Positions 24,131 to 37,321 are shown, counted from the stretch's first letter. The stretch: DNA of 64,000 nucleotides from Selaginella tamariscina (GCA_003024785.1 PUQB01000166.1:271071-335070); one strand, 5' to 3'. A program made the numbers and translations. Notes: a model not told the origin generated them from the sequence alone.

Positions 24131-25229
24131 ATTAATATAATAGTACATCTCATGGGTGTTCTTCTTTCCAGTCGGCCAGCATATTTCATTATGAAGAAAA
24201 AACCGATAAGTTTAAAAAATAATATTATTTTTTTAAAAAAAATATTTATTTTATTAAGTTTTTTTTCAATGACAATAATGACATTCACATTTTTTTAATA
24301 CCGTAGATTAAAAACTATGAATATAACCTTTTTATCGATAGTGTGAGTTAAAAACTATGAGAATATATCACCCCATAACAATCCATAATGTCGGTGAGTT
24401 AAAAACTATGAGAATATATCACCCCATAGCAATCCATAATATCCATAATGTTTAAATGGTTGAAAATCTATTTCGTTATGTTTATTGAAAATCCTTATAA
24501 TGACTGTACCAAATACACTCTGATACCATATCATATTTAAACACAGAAATTTAAAATTTGAAATTCAGTGCAAAGCTTTTATTCCTACAATAATCTATAT
24601 TATTTAATAATTTATATTATATATATAAAGTGTATATATATGATATATTAATATGTTGAAATAAATCAGAAACTTTAATTAAGAATAAATACAAAAGGAT
24701 TTACAATATAAACTTATTAAAAATCATGTAATAAAAGCTTAAACTTAAAAGAATAAAACATATATTATGTATGCATTTTTATTAAAAATAAACTTTATTA
24801 AATAATATCAATAATATTTTATATATAAAACAAGAAGGCTTAAATATAAAAAAAATATAATCTTAATGATATACGTTAATGTTGTTTGTTCATATGTATT
24901 TATTAAATTATGTCTTTCTTGACTTGAGGGCGCCCATTTAATTTCATAATAAATAGACACATACATGCGTATGTTATAAATATAGTTAATATATTTATAG
25001 TCTGAGAGTGTATTTAATATTGGTGCATAATAAAGTATTATCAAATTAAGGTCTAATACGGGTGATTGGCTCTTAACAAACAAACAGACTGTGTTTAAGT
25101 TGGTAAAAGTTTTTTTAAATTCAAGAGTATGTAAACGAAAAATTAAACCCATAATTTAATGCCATAAACTCTTTAACCAACGGATTAAATATGTTATACA
25201 ATTATTATTTAATTGATAAATATTACGCA
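24131..25229. other. AT-rich spacer with a short tandem repeat
   Basis: Contains a tandem repeat at 24330-24440. It also has degenerate AT-rich sequence at about 24660-25200 that recurs at 30800-31450 and, in part, at 36600-36900. No gene. Confidence 0.6.
24330..24440 (+). repeat. tandem repeat, two units of about 55 bp
   Basis: GTGAGTTAAAAACTATGAGA, then ATATATCACCCCATA, then CAATCCATAAT occurs twice in a row. A partial third start lies just upstream. Confidence 0.85.
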
Positions 25230-26110
25230 CTGAAGAATGAAATTTAAACTGGGTATATATCCGTATATTGTGGTAGTCAAGTTATCGTACGTTACAAAAA
25301 TGTAACCCACAGTATACTGTTGTATAAATTTGCTTTATATGACCAATCCTTTCAATGCTTAGGATCGTAATAAAAGGTGGCAATTTAAAAGAGAACAATG
25401 GTAGCATAGATATAATTTAAAGTTTATTAATAAATTAAACTATTAACATATTAATATTTGCTCTTTTACTATTGTTAGTAAAAATGAACATTAATAATAT
25501 GTATGATAATCATCTGTTTGAAAAATAAATAAATGAGTTATGAAAGCATGGGCTTATATATATATTAATTATCAATCGTATTTCTAACGCTCATACTACA
25601 TCATATCATAAGCACATAAATATGCAAAAAGTATATAATAATAATTCTTGTTCTTATCCCTTTACACATCCACACATACACGTGTTATACACACATATAC
25701 GTCATGTATGTAGTGTATTATATCATATGTGTCCGTTTACACGGATACCTCGACTTTCGTGTAAGGGTAGTTATGCAATAATTATAAAAAAAAAGATGTA
25801 AAAAAGCACGTGCTAAGTACTGAGTAATCATCCATAACATATAAATAAGTATTTCACACACATATATATATATAGTTTTTAAACTACTAATGAGTCGTGC
25901 TCTCTAGAACATTGACATTTAGTTTCATATAATTGTTAGAAGGATTTAGGGTTTAGATATTTGAAGAGAGAGAATTTTAAATAATAATTTATACAGTGTG
26001 GTTGTTATAAATAAATGAATGTATAATGAATAATACGGTTGTAACAAATGCATCCTCACCGTAGGTTTCCCATAAGGGCTGTAAATGATTTTATCTGATA
26101 CTCCCGATTT
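25230..26110 (-). repeat. duplicated block P, copy 2, peptide gene deleted
   Basis: Inverted relative to copy 1. Flanks on both sides of the peptide gene are kept (CATACTACATCATATCATAAG at about 25594; CCTCGACTTTCGTGTAAGGG at 25747). The whole promoter and coding part that should lie between them near 25630-25650 is absent, so the copy is an empty shell. Confidence 0.8.
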
Positions 26111-26149
26111 GATAATAGATATATAATATAAGCAGATTCTTTTATAACT

Positions 26150-26510
26150 CATTTTTATTTATTTTTCAAACAGATGATATTAAGCCCCTTTTCTATATTA
26201 TACTATTATTTATGTTCATCTTACTAACAACAGTAAAAGCTAACATATACTTAATATTGAAAATTTATATTTAAATTTCATCAGCTTTTATTTATATTAT
26301 TTTAGAAATACTTATTTAATAAAAATAATATCATAAAGACGACTAAAGTTTTGCTATCCAAATTATTCAGCTTCTCACTCATCCCTAAAGTAAACATTAA
26401 AATGTTAATAAATCTAATTTATTAATAAACTTCATATAGAAAGTATTTACCATTAAACACTAGCTTGATTAACACCAATAATTTTAGGACGTACTCGACT
26501 TGAGTACGCG
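26150..26510 (+). repeat. block P downstream segment, extra partial copy
   Basis: Matches the 3' flank of block copy 1 (CAACAGTAAAAGCTAACATA at about 26226; the ACGACTAAAGTTTTGCT-like segment near 26338) in direct orientation. It abuts the inverted copies on both sides, so the area is a stack of inverted and direct pieces. Confidence 0.65.
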
Positions 26511-26528
26511 TATTTCTAACGCCCATAA

Positions 26529-26547
26529 CCCTAAACCCTAAACCCTA
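26529..26547. repeat. interstitial telomeric repeat inside block P copy 3
   Basis: CCCTAAACCCTAAACCCTA, that is two and a half plant-type telomere units. The paralogous position in copies 1, 2 and 5 lacks it: those read CATACTACATCAT or its reverse complement. Confidence 0.9.
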
Positions 26548-27150
26548 CATCATATCATAAACAGCAAAGTAAATAGTACAATTACTAACACACCATGCCC
26601 GGTAGTTTACCAGTTTGATTCTTTTCTCCAAGATAGTACTTCCTTTATAGTGCCATTGCAACTTCTCTGGTGCTTCATAATAATTCTTGTGCTTATCTCT
26701 TTACACATCCACACAGACACGTGTTGCATACACACATACGTCATGTGTGTGATATATAATATATATATATATATTATATATATATATATATAATATGCAT
26801 CATATCATGTGTCCATTTACACGTTAAGGATACCTTGACGATATGTATAATCAACTACTTTTATGTAAGGGTAGTTCTGCAATTATTATAAAAAACATGT
26901 GAATAAGTAGGCACGTATTAGGTAATCATATTATATATATATATATATATATATATACACGTTTTCAGACTAGTGAGTCAGCTCTGTAGAACTTTGACAT
27001 TTAGTTTTATAATTGTTAGATGGATTTTGGGTTTAGATATTTGAAATTTGATGTATAACTTTATACAGTGGTTTTTATAAATAAATAAATGTATAATGAA
27101 TAATACAATATTAACAATATTCCGTAGGTTTCCATAAAGCTAATAAATTA
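26548..27150 (-). pseudogene. Cys-rich peptide pseudogene in block P copy 3
   Basis: On the minus strand, about 26680-26560 retains the promoter-proximal GTTGCAATGGCACTATAAAG and a piece of the signal-peptide coding sequence (CTATTTACTTTGCTGTT). It then jumps directly to the downstream flank TATGATATGATGTAG. All cysteine codons of the mature part are gone. Upstream flanks continue to about 27150 on the plus strand. Confidence 0.75.
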
Positions 27151-27173
27151 TATTATGTTACAGTAGTGGGTCT

Positions 27174-27395
27174 TTGAAAACAAGGGCACCAAAGTATTGT
27201 TTCCAGTGCTCACACCAGACAATCGCTAGGGCTATCTATACCACTTGGACAGCATCCGCGTGGAAGAGTGTCAGAATGCTTATCGTTATCTATACCTCAT
27301 GGACAGTATCAGCCTTGAATGCTTATCGTTATCTATACCTCATGGACAGTATCAGCCTTGAATGCTTATTATTGTTTGTTTGCCCGTAAGGTTCC
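27174..27395 (+). repeat. GC-richer island with a tandem duplication
   Basis: Two tandem copies of CTATACCTCATGGACAGTAT, then CAGCCTTGAATGCTTAT (about 27291-27372), plus a diverged third to the left. A frame over 27174-27389 is open, but I recognise nothing in it. The base composition differs from the AT-rich surroundings. Possibly a fragment of an unknown gene. Confidence 0.45.
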
Positions 27396-27900
27396 TAAAC
27401 AATGCTTGACTGCTAATTACATGCACATATTCATAAGAAATAACAAGTTAAAACAGACAAAAAGGAAAGGAAGAGAGCTATTCATTTAATAAAGAGTATG
27501 TTACTGCTTTTACTAGTGAGGAATTATCCCAGAACCTAAGAAGTCTAATGGACCTCGTCGTCGGTTAATTAATATTTGTGAAAAGATTCTTAATAATTTA
27601 ATTCAGGTTCCGGCTTTTTTTTTTCTATAGATTGCACGATTTTTACCTAGTTGATTAATTCATAAAATAACATGAAAAAATTATGATTCTTATAACCCAT
27701 TTTGAGAGAGTGAATGCCTTCGTCCATGACAAAGTAAATGCCCTCATCCCTGTTATTATGCTTTTCTCTAATTGTGGCATGCATGCAATGTATAAACCTG
27801 CTAACCTTGGTGCACGTTCGCTCCTCACGGGAATTATATAATATTAAATATCGTACTTTATCTTCACATTTCCCTTTCCCCTTGCATCAGCAAGGCAAAG
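27396..27900. other. unassigned spacer
   Basis: No recognisable gene. From about 27900 leftover sequence (CCTTTACCATATTGACC, GGTCACGACA) begins to match, inverted, the stretch near 44700-44770. Confidence 0.5.
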
Positions 27901-27919
27901 GGCCAATTTGCCCTTTACC

Positions 27920-30130
27920 ATATTGACCTAAGGAAGATGGAAAGGTCACGACAGAGGGTTTATCTAAATATTCATTCAGTTTATGACATTTATATGTTCT
28001 TTAAAAAGGTTATGACTATTAATATTTACTCATATATATATAATTTGATATATATATCAATTTTGTTAAATTTAATTTGAACATTATGTAAAATTATTAA
28101 TTTTGAAAATACAATTAAAAGTGATTTATTATTTGAATTATGGTAATTACACAAGAGCCATATAGCTATTTATTCAGTGATATGTGGCGTAGGAAAAAAA
28201 ATGTTACGGATTAATAATTAAATTAAATTAATAATTAATAAATTAGTAATTAAATATTTTCGTAGCATTTTTCAATTACAGATTTAATCACTGTATTTAT
28301 TACATTCATTATATTAATAAGTTTTACTATTATAATAATTAGACTATCAAAAGTTTGGTTTAATTCATATTTATTTTACTAAATATTAAACATATAAATT
28401 AAATATTTGAATTTATGTCATCATATAAAATAATGTATGTATTGACAAAAGCAAACTTTGGAGAACTCTTATCATAAAGATATAATATATCTGACAGTTC
28501 ATATCTAGATATAGATTTATTATATCTGACAGTTCGTATCTAGATATAGATTTTTGATCATTATCAGAATTGGTTTCGATGTTTCTAATATTATGTGTTC
28601 CGCAATGCAAGCATTTTGTGTGTTTGAGAAATACTAAAGCGGACGTTTGTGGGAAACTTACGACACCATAGCTTTGATCTCTCAAAGCGACTGCAACTTT
28701 CGACACTATCGATCTGTTGTAGCCATAACGGTCTTGAAGCACTAACTAATATAACTTTCCTCTTATTCGTGATTAACACACACAAGTTAACGTTAACACA
28801 GAACACAGAAATCTAGAATTAAAAGCCCATTACAACAAGAGCATGAGACTTCAACTCTTATTTAGGAGAAGCTCTTGATCTTTATTCTCGTTCCTTCTGC
28901 AACATTAGATGTTATATATAAAAACAAGAGAAAAACGTGAACTTACCGGCTTCCTAGCTGCAGCAGTTGCTCAGGACAGCACCTAGGCCAGGAATGCCAG
29001 AGAGAAGGCGGATGATGGGACAAGTGCATTGAGGAATAATCTTCGCGCAGCAAGTAGTCGGATTTCCACCACCCGTTAGACAAGTAGCCGCTTCCGTAAC
29101 ACTTGGGACGCAATTCAGCTGCGCAGCAACCGGTTTAATGGTTGCTATCATAGCTATGGAGACGAGAAGCAGCACAATCATTTTAACAGCCATGAATTTC
29201 AATGCCAGAAGGAAAGCGGAGAGAAACTGAAGGAAGCAGGAGCTTGAGAAAGACTAGCAGATGCCCGAAACGATAACCAAATGTGGTCTTATATACTAGA
29301 TCAGGCAGTGAATCCCAGTTTACCAGACTGAATTTACCACTGGTTGGTCATGTGAAACTGCTACTCTAAGATCACAGTGTCTGCCAACAAACACTGTTTG
29401 AAACTGCTACTCTAAGATCACAGTGTCCCCACGTCTGGCAACAAAATTTATTACTGTAACGGCTCCTCAGCAATGTGGAATTCATTTTGAGAAGTGAGAG
29501 GGTCAAATGTCGTTCACCATGAGCTACCATAGTAAACAAACGTGGTAGTAAAATCACCTAGTCACTTGTGTATATGTCAGCCATAAATAAACATGGTTTG
29601 GTGTGTTTTTTACTAGTCGTTTTGATATGAGCAATGGGCGTTATGCCTAAATAGTATATTAAACACCGTTTTGATTAAGCAGATTCTTCATATATCTTTA
29701 TCATATTTAATAATTTGAGATTTTATCATCTTATTAATTACTTATTCAATATTGTTTAATTTAAAAATATGTATTTTTATTTTATTTTTTCTTATATATG
29801 ATTAATGTAAACTGCTAGAATATCTTCAATATCTATTTAAAACATTATTAATATTTATTAAGTATTACTTCATATTTTATTCATAAATATAAGAATGTGA
29901 AAACGTCTCAAATTAACGAATACTTATCTAAGAATTATGAAAAGGCATATACTTCTTATATATTTGTATATTAGCGATTATTTGATATAGTAAGCATCAT
30001 AAAAAATTATCATATATAATTCTCTTAGATTATATACATACAAAATTCTAGAATCATGTATCTAGAGTTATATTTAAGATTGAAAAATCATTAATAATGT
30101 ACAATTTTATATAAATGTTAACTATACTAA
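27920..30130 (-). repeat. inverted-repeat arm L (left), partner at 42770-44770
   Basis: Contains L1 and about 1 kb each side. Matches 42770-44770 in reverse complement: the L1 and L3 coding regions, promoters, 3' flanks, the AACGCCCATTGCTC-type motif, and the GATATAGTAAGCATC / GATGCTTGCTATATC edge near 29985 and 42780. Confidence 0.8.
28954..29193 (-). CDS. 8-Cys LTP-like secreted protein, copy L1
   Basis: A 79-residue protein read from ATG at 29193, with a TATATAAG box at 29288-29295 about 95 bp upstream. The N-terminus is a hydrophobic signal peptide ending near VAAQ. The mature part has eight cysteines spaced C-X9-C-X9-CC-X6-C-X-C-X18-CC-S. The C, C, CC, CXC order recalls the prolamin/non-specific lipid transfer superfamily. 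However, the last two cysteines are adjacent at the extreme C-terminus, unlike standard nsLTP types. Mature residues between Cys 6 and 7 are hydrophobic and Gly-rich. A GTAAGT donor just after the stop suggests a 3' UTR intron. Nearly identical to L3 at 43693, including flanks, but inverted. Function unproven; surface lipid handling or defence are possible. Confidence 0.85.
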   Translation of the reverse strand: MAVKMIVLLLVSIAMIATIKPVAAQLNCVPSVTEAATCLTGGGNPTTCCAKIIPQCTCPIIRLLSGIPGLGAVLSNCCS

Positions 30131-32019
30131 TAAGGTGGTATAAATATTTTGATATTATCATATATTATTCTAGTCTTATTCTATAATATAATATTATATG
30201 GAACCCGCTGGTGTTTTTTTTGGTTAAATTATTGGTTTTTCACAGTTAATGTAGAAAAATAAATGTTTGCCAACTAATGTAGCTTATGCGTGTTCTTACG
30301 CACACACGCTTCATATCACATCACATGGGTATACAAATACATAACCATCTTTAATACTATGAAAATTTATAAAATAAAAGAGTTGACATTCAACACTAAA
30401 CATTCGGTAAAAGAGAACATAAATTATATATAAAAGACGTGAATGTGAACGTAATGTACTAATGGACACGTGATATATATCTTATCCATATTATATACAT
30501 ACATTCGTATGAAGCGTGAATATTTAATACTACATGAAAGTTTTGTATCTTAAGATTAAGTTATTGAATTTTATATTTTATAAAACCTAATTAAAATCAA
30601 ATTTACACGATAAGAGACATCAAGGTGTAATAAAGATATTATTGAAAAATATGATTTTCTATAATTATAATTATAATTTTATTAAAAAGAATTAAAATTA
30701 TCTAATTAAAATATATTTCTAACACACACACATAGAGAAAGATGTAATGTAATTATGCTCTTTAAAACATACACATGTGAAGTTTCACTGCATAATCAAA
30801 TAAATTAAAATCTTTAATTGAAAATGATTACAAAGGGATTTCTTTATAAATTTATTAAAAGAATGTTAGACATTTAAATTTTTATTATTTTAAATGATTG
30901 GAATTTGAACTGTAATATGTTAAATTAAACATACTAAGTTCTTATAAAAACTATATATTATACAAAAACATAAATTAAAAGGTTTTACAAAATTCATTTT
31001 CAAAACTTTAACAAGTAACATTTTTATATATACAATACAATGTACCTAGTTAATTTCATTTTAATTTTATAATTTTAAAATCTTATTCAAAATTGATTTT
31101 TACTTTATTTGATCATTTATATTATTTAAATTTAATATTAAATATATACATAATTATCATGACTTTTCAATTGAATTTTATATTAAATTTTTCTTTTATT
31201 CTAATATGATTCTAACATTTTTTTTCTAAATGGTAAATGTTTATGAAGTTTAAAAAATATTTCTTTATAGAGTTTTAAGAAGTAACTATATATTTATTAT
31301 TTATTTCAAAATAAATATACAAAATGAAACTTATTATAAATTATGATTTGAAAAGAATTAAACCCATAATTTATGTCTTTAACTCTCTAACCAATGGATT
31401 CATTATATATAAAATTATTATTTAACTCAAAAATATTATACAGAAATTTAAAATTCTTAAAGAGAAAGTCGTATATATGAGAAAGATTTATTAAAGGAGC
31501 GTTATAGTTATGCACAATGTTAATTTTTTTTTTTTAATTTCATAAATTTTCTTGCAATTTTTTTCTTTTTGATCACATGAGAGCTTTTCACAAATTTAAA
31601 ATAACTTAAACAACATTATTAATGAGTTTTTAATTAATTTTATATTAAAGTTTTCTTATATTTAAATATGATTCTAATATTCTTCTTTTAAAATGATAAA
31701 CGTTTCTAGAGTTTTAAAATATTTGCTGACAAAATTTAAAAGTATATATTTATTGTTTATTTCAGATAAATATACAAATTAAACTTATTAAAATGTGATT
31801 TAAAAGAATAATTTGATTTTTAATGTCATTGACTCTTTAAAAGAAGTCTTGTATATAGAAAAGCTTTATGGAACAAACACAATATTTTTTTTTCCAATTT
31901 CACAGTTTCTTGCAATTTTGTTATTTTTATCACATGATAGCTTTTCACATATTTAAAATAATTTTATTAGCTTTAAATAATGAAATAGAATATATATTTT
32001 TTATAATAATAATTTTAAA
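30131..32019. other. AT-rich duplicated DNA without genes
   Basis: 30150-30330 recurs inverted at 35625-35820. 30800-31060 recurs directly at 36630-36850. 31190-31500 and 31620-31900 are diverged tandem copies of each other. 31500-31790 matches 42100-42360 inverted, and 31190-31450 matches 46200-46440 inverted. No coding potential seen. Likely remnants of an unidentified repeat family. Confidence 0.6.
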
Positions 32020-32940
32020 TATCTATTGTGGGTATATACCCGTATATTGTGGTATAATCAAGTTATCGTACATTACAAAAAATGTAATCCACAATATACT
32101 GCTGTATAAATTTGCTTCATATTCAATGTAGACAAATCCTTTCTATGGTTAGGATTGTAATAAAAAGGTGGCAATTTAGAACAGTGGTGGCATGCTTGTT
32201 AATCACCTTCTTGCTAGCGTTTAATGGTAAATAAAATTTCTGTTTTCTATATTATATATAATTTAAAGTTTATTAATAAATTTATCTATTGACATATTAA
32301 TATTTACTTTAGGGAGTGAGTCAGAAGCTGCAAGAGACGTGGATGTCTGAAGACAAACAATGAGTATTATCAACGACTTAGATAACATAATTATTGTTTA
32401 AATACTAGTTAAAATAATAAAATAAAAGGTGATGAAATTTAAATATTTCAATATTAAGTATATGTTATATATACATGGCTGACAATCACAGCATGGTCGA
32501 CCGTGCTTCTAGTAAATTAATAATAATTCTTGTTCTTATCCCTTTACACATTCATACATACACGTGTTATACACACACATACGTCATGTTATGTATTTAC
32601 ACGGATACCTTCGACTTTCGTGTAAGGGTAGTTATGCAATAATTAAAAAAAAAAGGATGTAAAAAAACACGTGAATACGTCAGTAAGTACTGAGTAATCA
32701 TCCATAACATATAAATAAGTATTTTACATATATATATATATACGTTTTTTCAAACTACTAGTGAGTCGTGCTCTCTAGAATATTGACATTTGGTTTCATA
32801 TAATTGTTAGATGGATCTTGGGTTTAGATATTTGAAGAGAGAGAAAGAGAGAACTTTAAACAATAATTTATAGTGTGGTTGTTATAAATAAATAAATGTA
32901 TAATGAATAATACGGTTGTAACAAAATGACCATTGTGTAT
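32020..32940 (-). repeat. duplicated block P, copy 4, peptide gene deleted
   Basis: Direct to copy 2 and inverted to copy 1. Shares GGGTATATACCCGTATATTG at 32030, GCAAGAGACGTGGATGTCTG at 32331, TTCGACTTTCGTGTAAGGG at 32609 and GAGTCGTGCTCTCTAGAA at 32762. Nothing of the peptide coding region remains between about 32500 and 32525. Confidence 0.8.
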
Positions 32941-34126
32941 GTATATTAGCTATCAAGCTAAGCATGGTTTGCTATAAAATAATATAAATTGATTTTACTT
33001 AATTTATTAATCACTAAATTAGAATAAGTTCTTCAATGCTACATGCACAAACGATATATCAAGTATCGTACTATTTTATGAATTATGATATAGTTGGTGT
33101 ACTTTTTAAAATTTTATATATTATACATTAAAATATTATAAGTAAAAGTGTATATTATTATTTATGTTGAATTTGTAATTTAGAACAATCCAAACTCAGC
33201 TTAATTTTTAATGTCTTAGCTCTAATAATACCAAGTTAATTATGTAAAACATGAATTTTCACAAAATTATATAGTTTTATATTACTATAACCATAATGTG
33301 TATATCTATTTAACATAAATGTCATTACATTTTTAAATCAATACATGTACTTTGAAGATTTTGCTGGTTAATACTTATGCGCCACATCAAAATATATTTT
33401 AAATTTAAATTTGATATAATTCTTTTGTCTTATCTACTAATCAGGATCAAGAGCGTACGTGGATGTCCTAATATTTAAGCATATTCGAGCAAACATGAGA
33501 TAAAATCATTTATACTCACCACTGTAACTTTATGGGAAACCTTGAATTATAGAGGATGCATCACGATTATGGTATTCTCTTTTAATGTTGCCTTAGTACT
33601 TCTAATGAAATAATAATAATCCTTGTTAACACTTCATAATACAAACACCTCATTCGCATGTATATATATTATATGGATAAGATATATATCACGTGTCCAT
33701 TATACTTGAATGTAGTACAGTAGTACACTTCGTTCACATCAGGGTTTGAAAAACTTTCATTCCGTTTGTGGTAATTTTTCTTTAAAATTTAATATAAACG
33801 GAGAATAAAAAATTCAAAAAAACTTCTTTTTATGCAAAAGAATAACCAAAAATTATATTTAACTTTAAATTATTTATATTAAAATACTTTAATCATTAAC
33901 ATATAATATATCTATGTCATCCTCAAGAATATTAACCTCCCCATACAATATAAATTGATTAAAAATCATTTGAATTAACATTTACATATTTATATTTTTT
34001 ATTTGTATTCAAATCTATAATCTTTTCTCAAAATTGACATTAAAATTAACTAAAGATGGCCCTTTGGTACTTACTCTCACAAGCATATCTAACTTGTTAA
34101 TCTTCATACTTTAGTTTTAATATGAT
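32941..34126. other. AT-rich region, partly duplicated
   Basis: 33060-33430 recurs diverged at 47590-47990 in the same orientation (TATGAATTATGATATA; TTGCTGGTTAAT followed by GCATCAAAATATATT). No gene. Confidence 0.55.
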
Positions 34127-34147
34127 TTTAGGGTTTAGGGTTTAGGG
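34127..34147. repeat. interstitial telomeric repeat, three units
   Basis: Exactly three TTTAGGG units in a row in AT-rich DNA. Confidence 0.9.
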
Positions 34148-34229
34148 TACAAAATATATACCATCTTAAAACTTTTGAAAGTATTATACATGGAATTTCC
34201 TTCTTATTGTAATATTTTCAACACAATTT

Positions 34230-35010
34230 AAGAATGTCACAAAACTTTATAAAAGTTCCATGTCTATTAAGCCATCTAATGATAATAATAAATTAAATTT
34301 TTATTTATTCATAACTCAATATATCACTTCTTTGTTAGCACTTCTTAAAAAAACACATTATTAATTAAATAATCCACTTGTTCACTTGTAACTTTAAAGT
34401 TATATAAACATATAAAACACATAATTTGACTTTGTGTGTCACACAATACAAATTTGTTATAAAAAGAATTCTTCTTTTTAAGTTTGTAACAACTCCATTT
34501 AATTAATTTATCATAACTGAAGCTCCATTAGAATTAAAACTCATGCATCGTGTTATATTCAAACTTAAATAATTCATTCATTCATGAATACAATACTCAA
34601 GATTTAAAGCATCATCATTTTCAATAGGGAAAATATTAATAAAAGAAACACTGGTGTCCATTTCATTCACAAATACTATAAATGAAATTACATTTTTTAT
34701 TACACTTATATCAAGGGCCTCATTCCACATAACCCTCACTAAGGTTTGCATTTGACTTGGTCTAACACATTATTAATATTAATTAAAAACTTTACATATG
34801 TTTTACCTGTCATTAAAATCCACTGTTATATTTTAATGACATGTTAGTGACACCATCTCTGCTACAAATTTAAACATAGCTAAACACTCCTTACTTATAA
34901 AGTACACACAATGAATAAGTTTATTCATCCCACTCTTGACATTTCTTTTATCTGTTGGAAAATTGTTTTGTAAAGATTCACAGCTTTTACTTTCAACTCA
35001 ACGAGTATAT
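34230..35010 (-). mobile_element. hAT-like (DUF4371/ZNF862-type) transposase relic
   Basis: Minus-strand pieces in the expected order: RVMWNEALDISVIKN near 34740 (recalls the D-E-S-T-D-type block with lost acidic residues), FINIFPIEN near 34640, a GASVMI-LNGVVTNLKR piece near 34515, and FITNLYCVTHKVKLC near 34440. Frameshifts and stops throughout. This is the same protein family as the relic at 20300-21010. No termini found. Confidence 0.6.
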
Positions 35011-36317
35011 AATGAAGTATGTCTAAATATTAATTGCTCTTTCTTAAGCAAATGTTAATCTATTTTTTCTATCTAATTTATAAACGGATGGATCAAACTT
35101 TTGGCCTGTTCTAGGTTATATTAAAGCCATGACCAATCGTGTTGAGAAGCAGGAATAAGAGTAGACTCAATACAGGTGCTAATAGTATTAAACTAAGTGA
35201 TTCTTTTGCTTTGTGAACTTTACAAGCAAAACACAATTTACCTTACAATTGTATAACCAAATCCCATTGAAACAATATAGAATATTCAAGAATCTAAACG
35301 TGTATATATAATAATAATTCACATTTATTATATATATTAAACAATATTCAAAATCTTTTTCCCTACGTAATTTATGCAGCCGGTAAATATCCTTACGAAA
35401 GGAAATTATAAACGGGAGCACTTCGGACTAATTTCCTTACATCGTGAGAATTACAAATTTTAGCCGGGAGACTACAATACTTCCCCGGGTTAAGTTCACT
35501 TCTTCTATATATAATTTATGTTCTCTGAATTAATGAACGTTCGATGCAATGGAATTGTGTTACTGAATGACAACTCTTCCATTTTATAAATTCTCATAGT
35601 ATTAATAATAATTATGTATGTGTATACTCATGTGACGTGATATATGAAGTGTGTATGCATTCATTTTCACACAAACGCAAACACGCATGGACACACATGC
35701 ACAAGCTACATTAGTTGGTAAACATATTATAATCTTTACATTAACTGTGAAAATAACTAATAATTTAACAAAAAAAAACCAGCGCGTTCCATATAATATT
35801 ATAGAATAAGACAATAGAATAATATATGATAATATTAAAATATTTATACCACCTTATTAGTATCATTAACACTTATATTACTAATGATTTTTTTAATATT
35901 AGAATATAATTCTAGATAAATGTTTTGTTCAAATAAGAGTGACCATTAAACATATCTCCGTAATATTATATTATAAACGCAAGTTTCAAAGACAATCGTG
36001 CTGATTAATGTGAAATTAAAATTCAAAACGATTATCTTACATATATATGGTTCACCATGTTTTAAAATTTCAATCTCTTAACTTCAGATATTCTATGCAA
36101 GATTTATATAGTGTAGTATCTTTTTAATTTCATTTAACCAGGCCATTTGCATATTGCTCATCAAAATATTTTGTCTTCTTAATCATATTCTACATATACG
36201 ATGTATATTATTAGTGTTCATCCATCTCTAGTCAAAAAGTAACACATGCATTTATGTATATAATATATACAATATACTTGCATATGTAAATATTTCATTG
36301 CATACATATACATATAC

Positions 36318-36323
<6 letters not shown>
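35011..36323. other. AT-rich region without genes
   Basis: 35625-35820 is an inverted copy of 30150-30330. 36138-36320 recurs in direct orientation at about 42445-42680. No gene recognised. Confidence 0.6.

Positions 36324-36389
<66 letters not shown>
36324..36389. repeat. long (AT)n microsatellite
   Basis: 66 bp of uninterrupted AT dinucleotide. The direct paralogue near 42680 has only a short mixed ATGT/AT tract at this place, so this run has expanded locally. Confidence 0.95.
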
Positions 36390-36392
<3 letters not shown>

Positions 36393-37034
36393 TATAAATT
36401 GTTTTTACGTACATGTGTACGTATGTGTATATATATACGTATATAGACACACACACACACATACACAAATCATCTATATAATATGTACGTATTTTCAGAC
36501 TATTTCAAACTTATCGAATTAAAACATGCACATTTGAAGTTTCACTTCACCACAGATTTTGGTTCAGGATGGTCACATTTTAGACGTGTTTAACGTATAC
36601 TTACATATGTGCACAATAAAATATTCTTTAATTAAAATGATTACAAAGGGATTTATTCATAAATTTATTAAAAGAATGTTACACATTTAAAATTTTATTT
36701 TTCAAACAACTGGATTTTCAATTGCAGAATCTGTTAAATTAAAACAGTTTATATAGTATATACAAAAGCATAATTTAAAAAGTAGAAAGAAAACTTTTAT
36801 TTTCAAAACTTTTAAAACAACAGTATTATATACCTGGTTAATTTCATTCATTTATTTATATTTATAAAATCTTATTCAATTTTTTTACTCTATTTTGTTC
36901 ATTAACATTGAAATCTTTCTTTAAAAATTTATGCTTAATAATTATTAATACTATTAAACAAGAGAATCAAATATATTATATACTAGTATGTACTATATAT
37001 GTATCTTACTTATAGGTTGATGGTGTATGGTTAC

Positions 37035-37088
37035 ATCCCACAACGCCTCTTGCGTGGATGACTCCACGTGGCAATTTCCCCTGTACAG
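37035..37088 (-). pseudogene. CER1 last-exon fragment
   Basis: On the minus strand an acceptor CTGTACAG is followed by GGGAAATTGCCACGTGGAGT and CATCCACGCA. This is the start of the last CER1 exon (compare 18739-18775), including the acceptor and coding for a KLPRGVI-type start. Similarity ends after about 50 bp. Confidence 0.8.
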
Positions 37089-37321
37089 ATAAAAACAAAT
37101 AAACTCTTAATAATCGTTAAAAAAAGCTTCTTAAAAAGCATTAGAAACCCAATTTTTCATAAATTAAGCATTTAAAACCAAACTACAACAAAGAAGGATC
37201 GTCAGGGAGGAACTCAACCACATGCATATAATTAACAACGCAACTTAAACACCATAAGCATATCGGTAAAACCATACTAAAATGTATATAAAATAGAATA
37301 ATAAATAAAAAATATAACATA

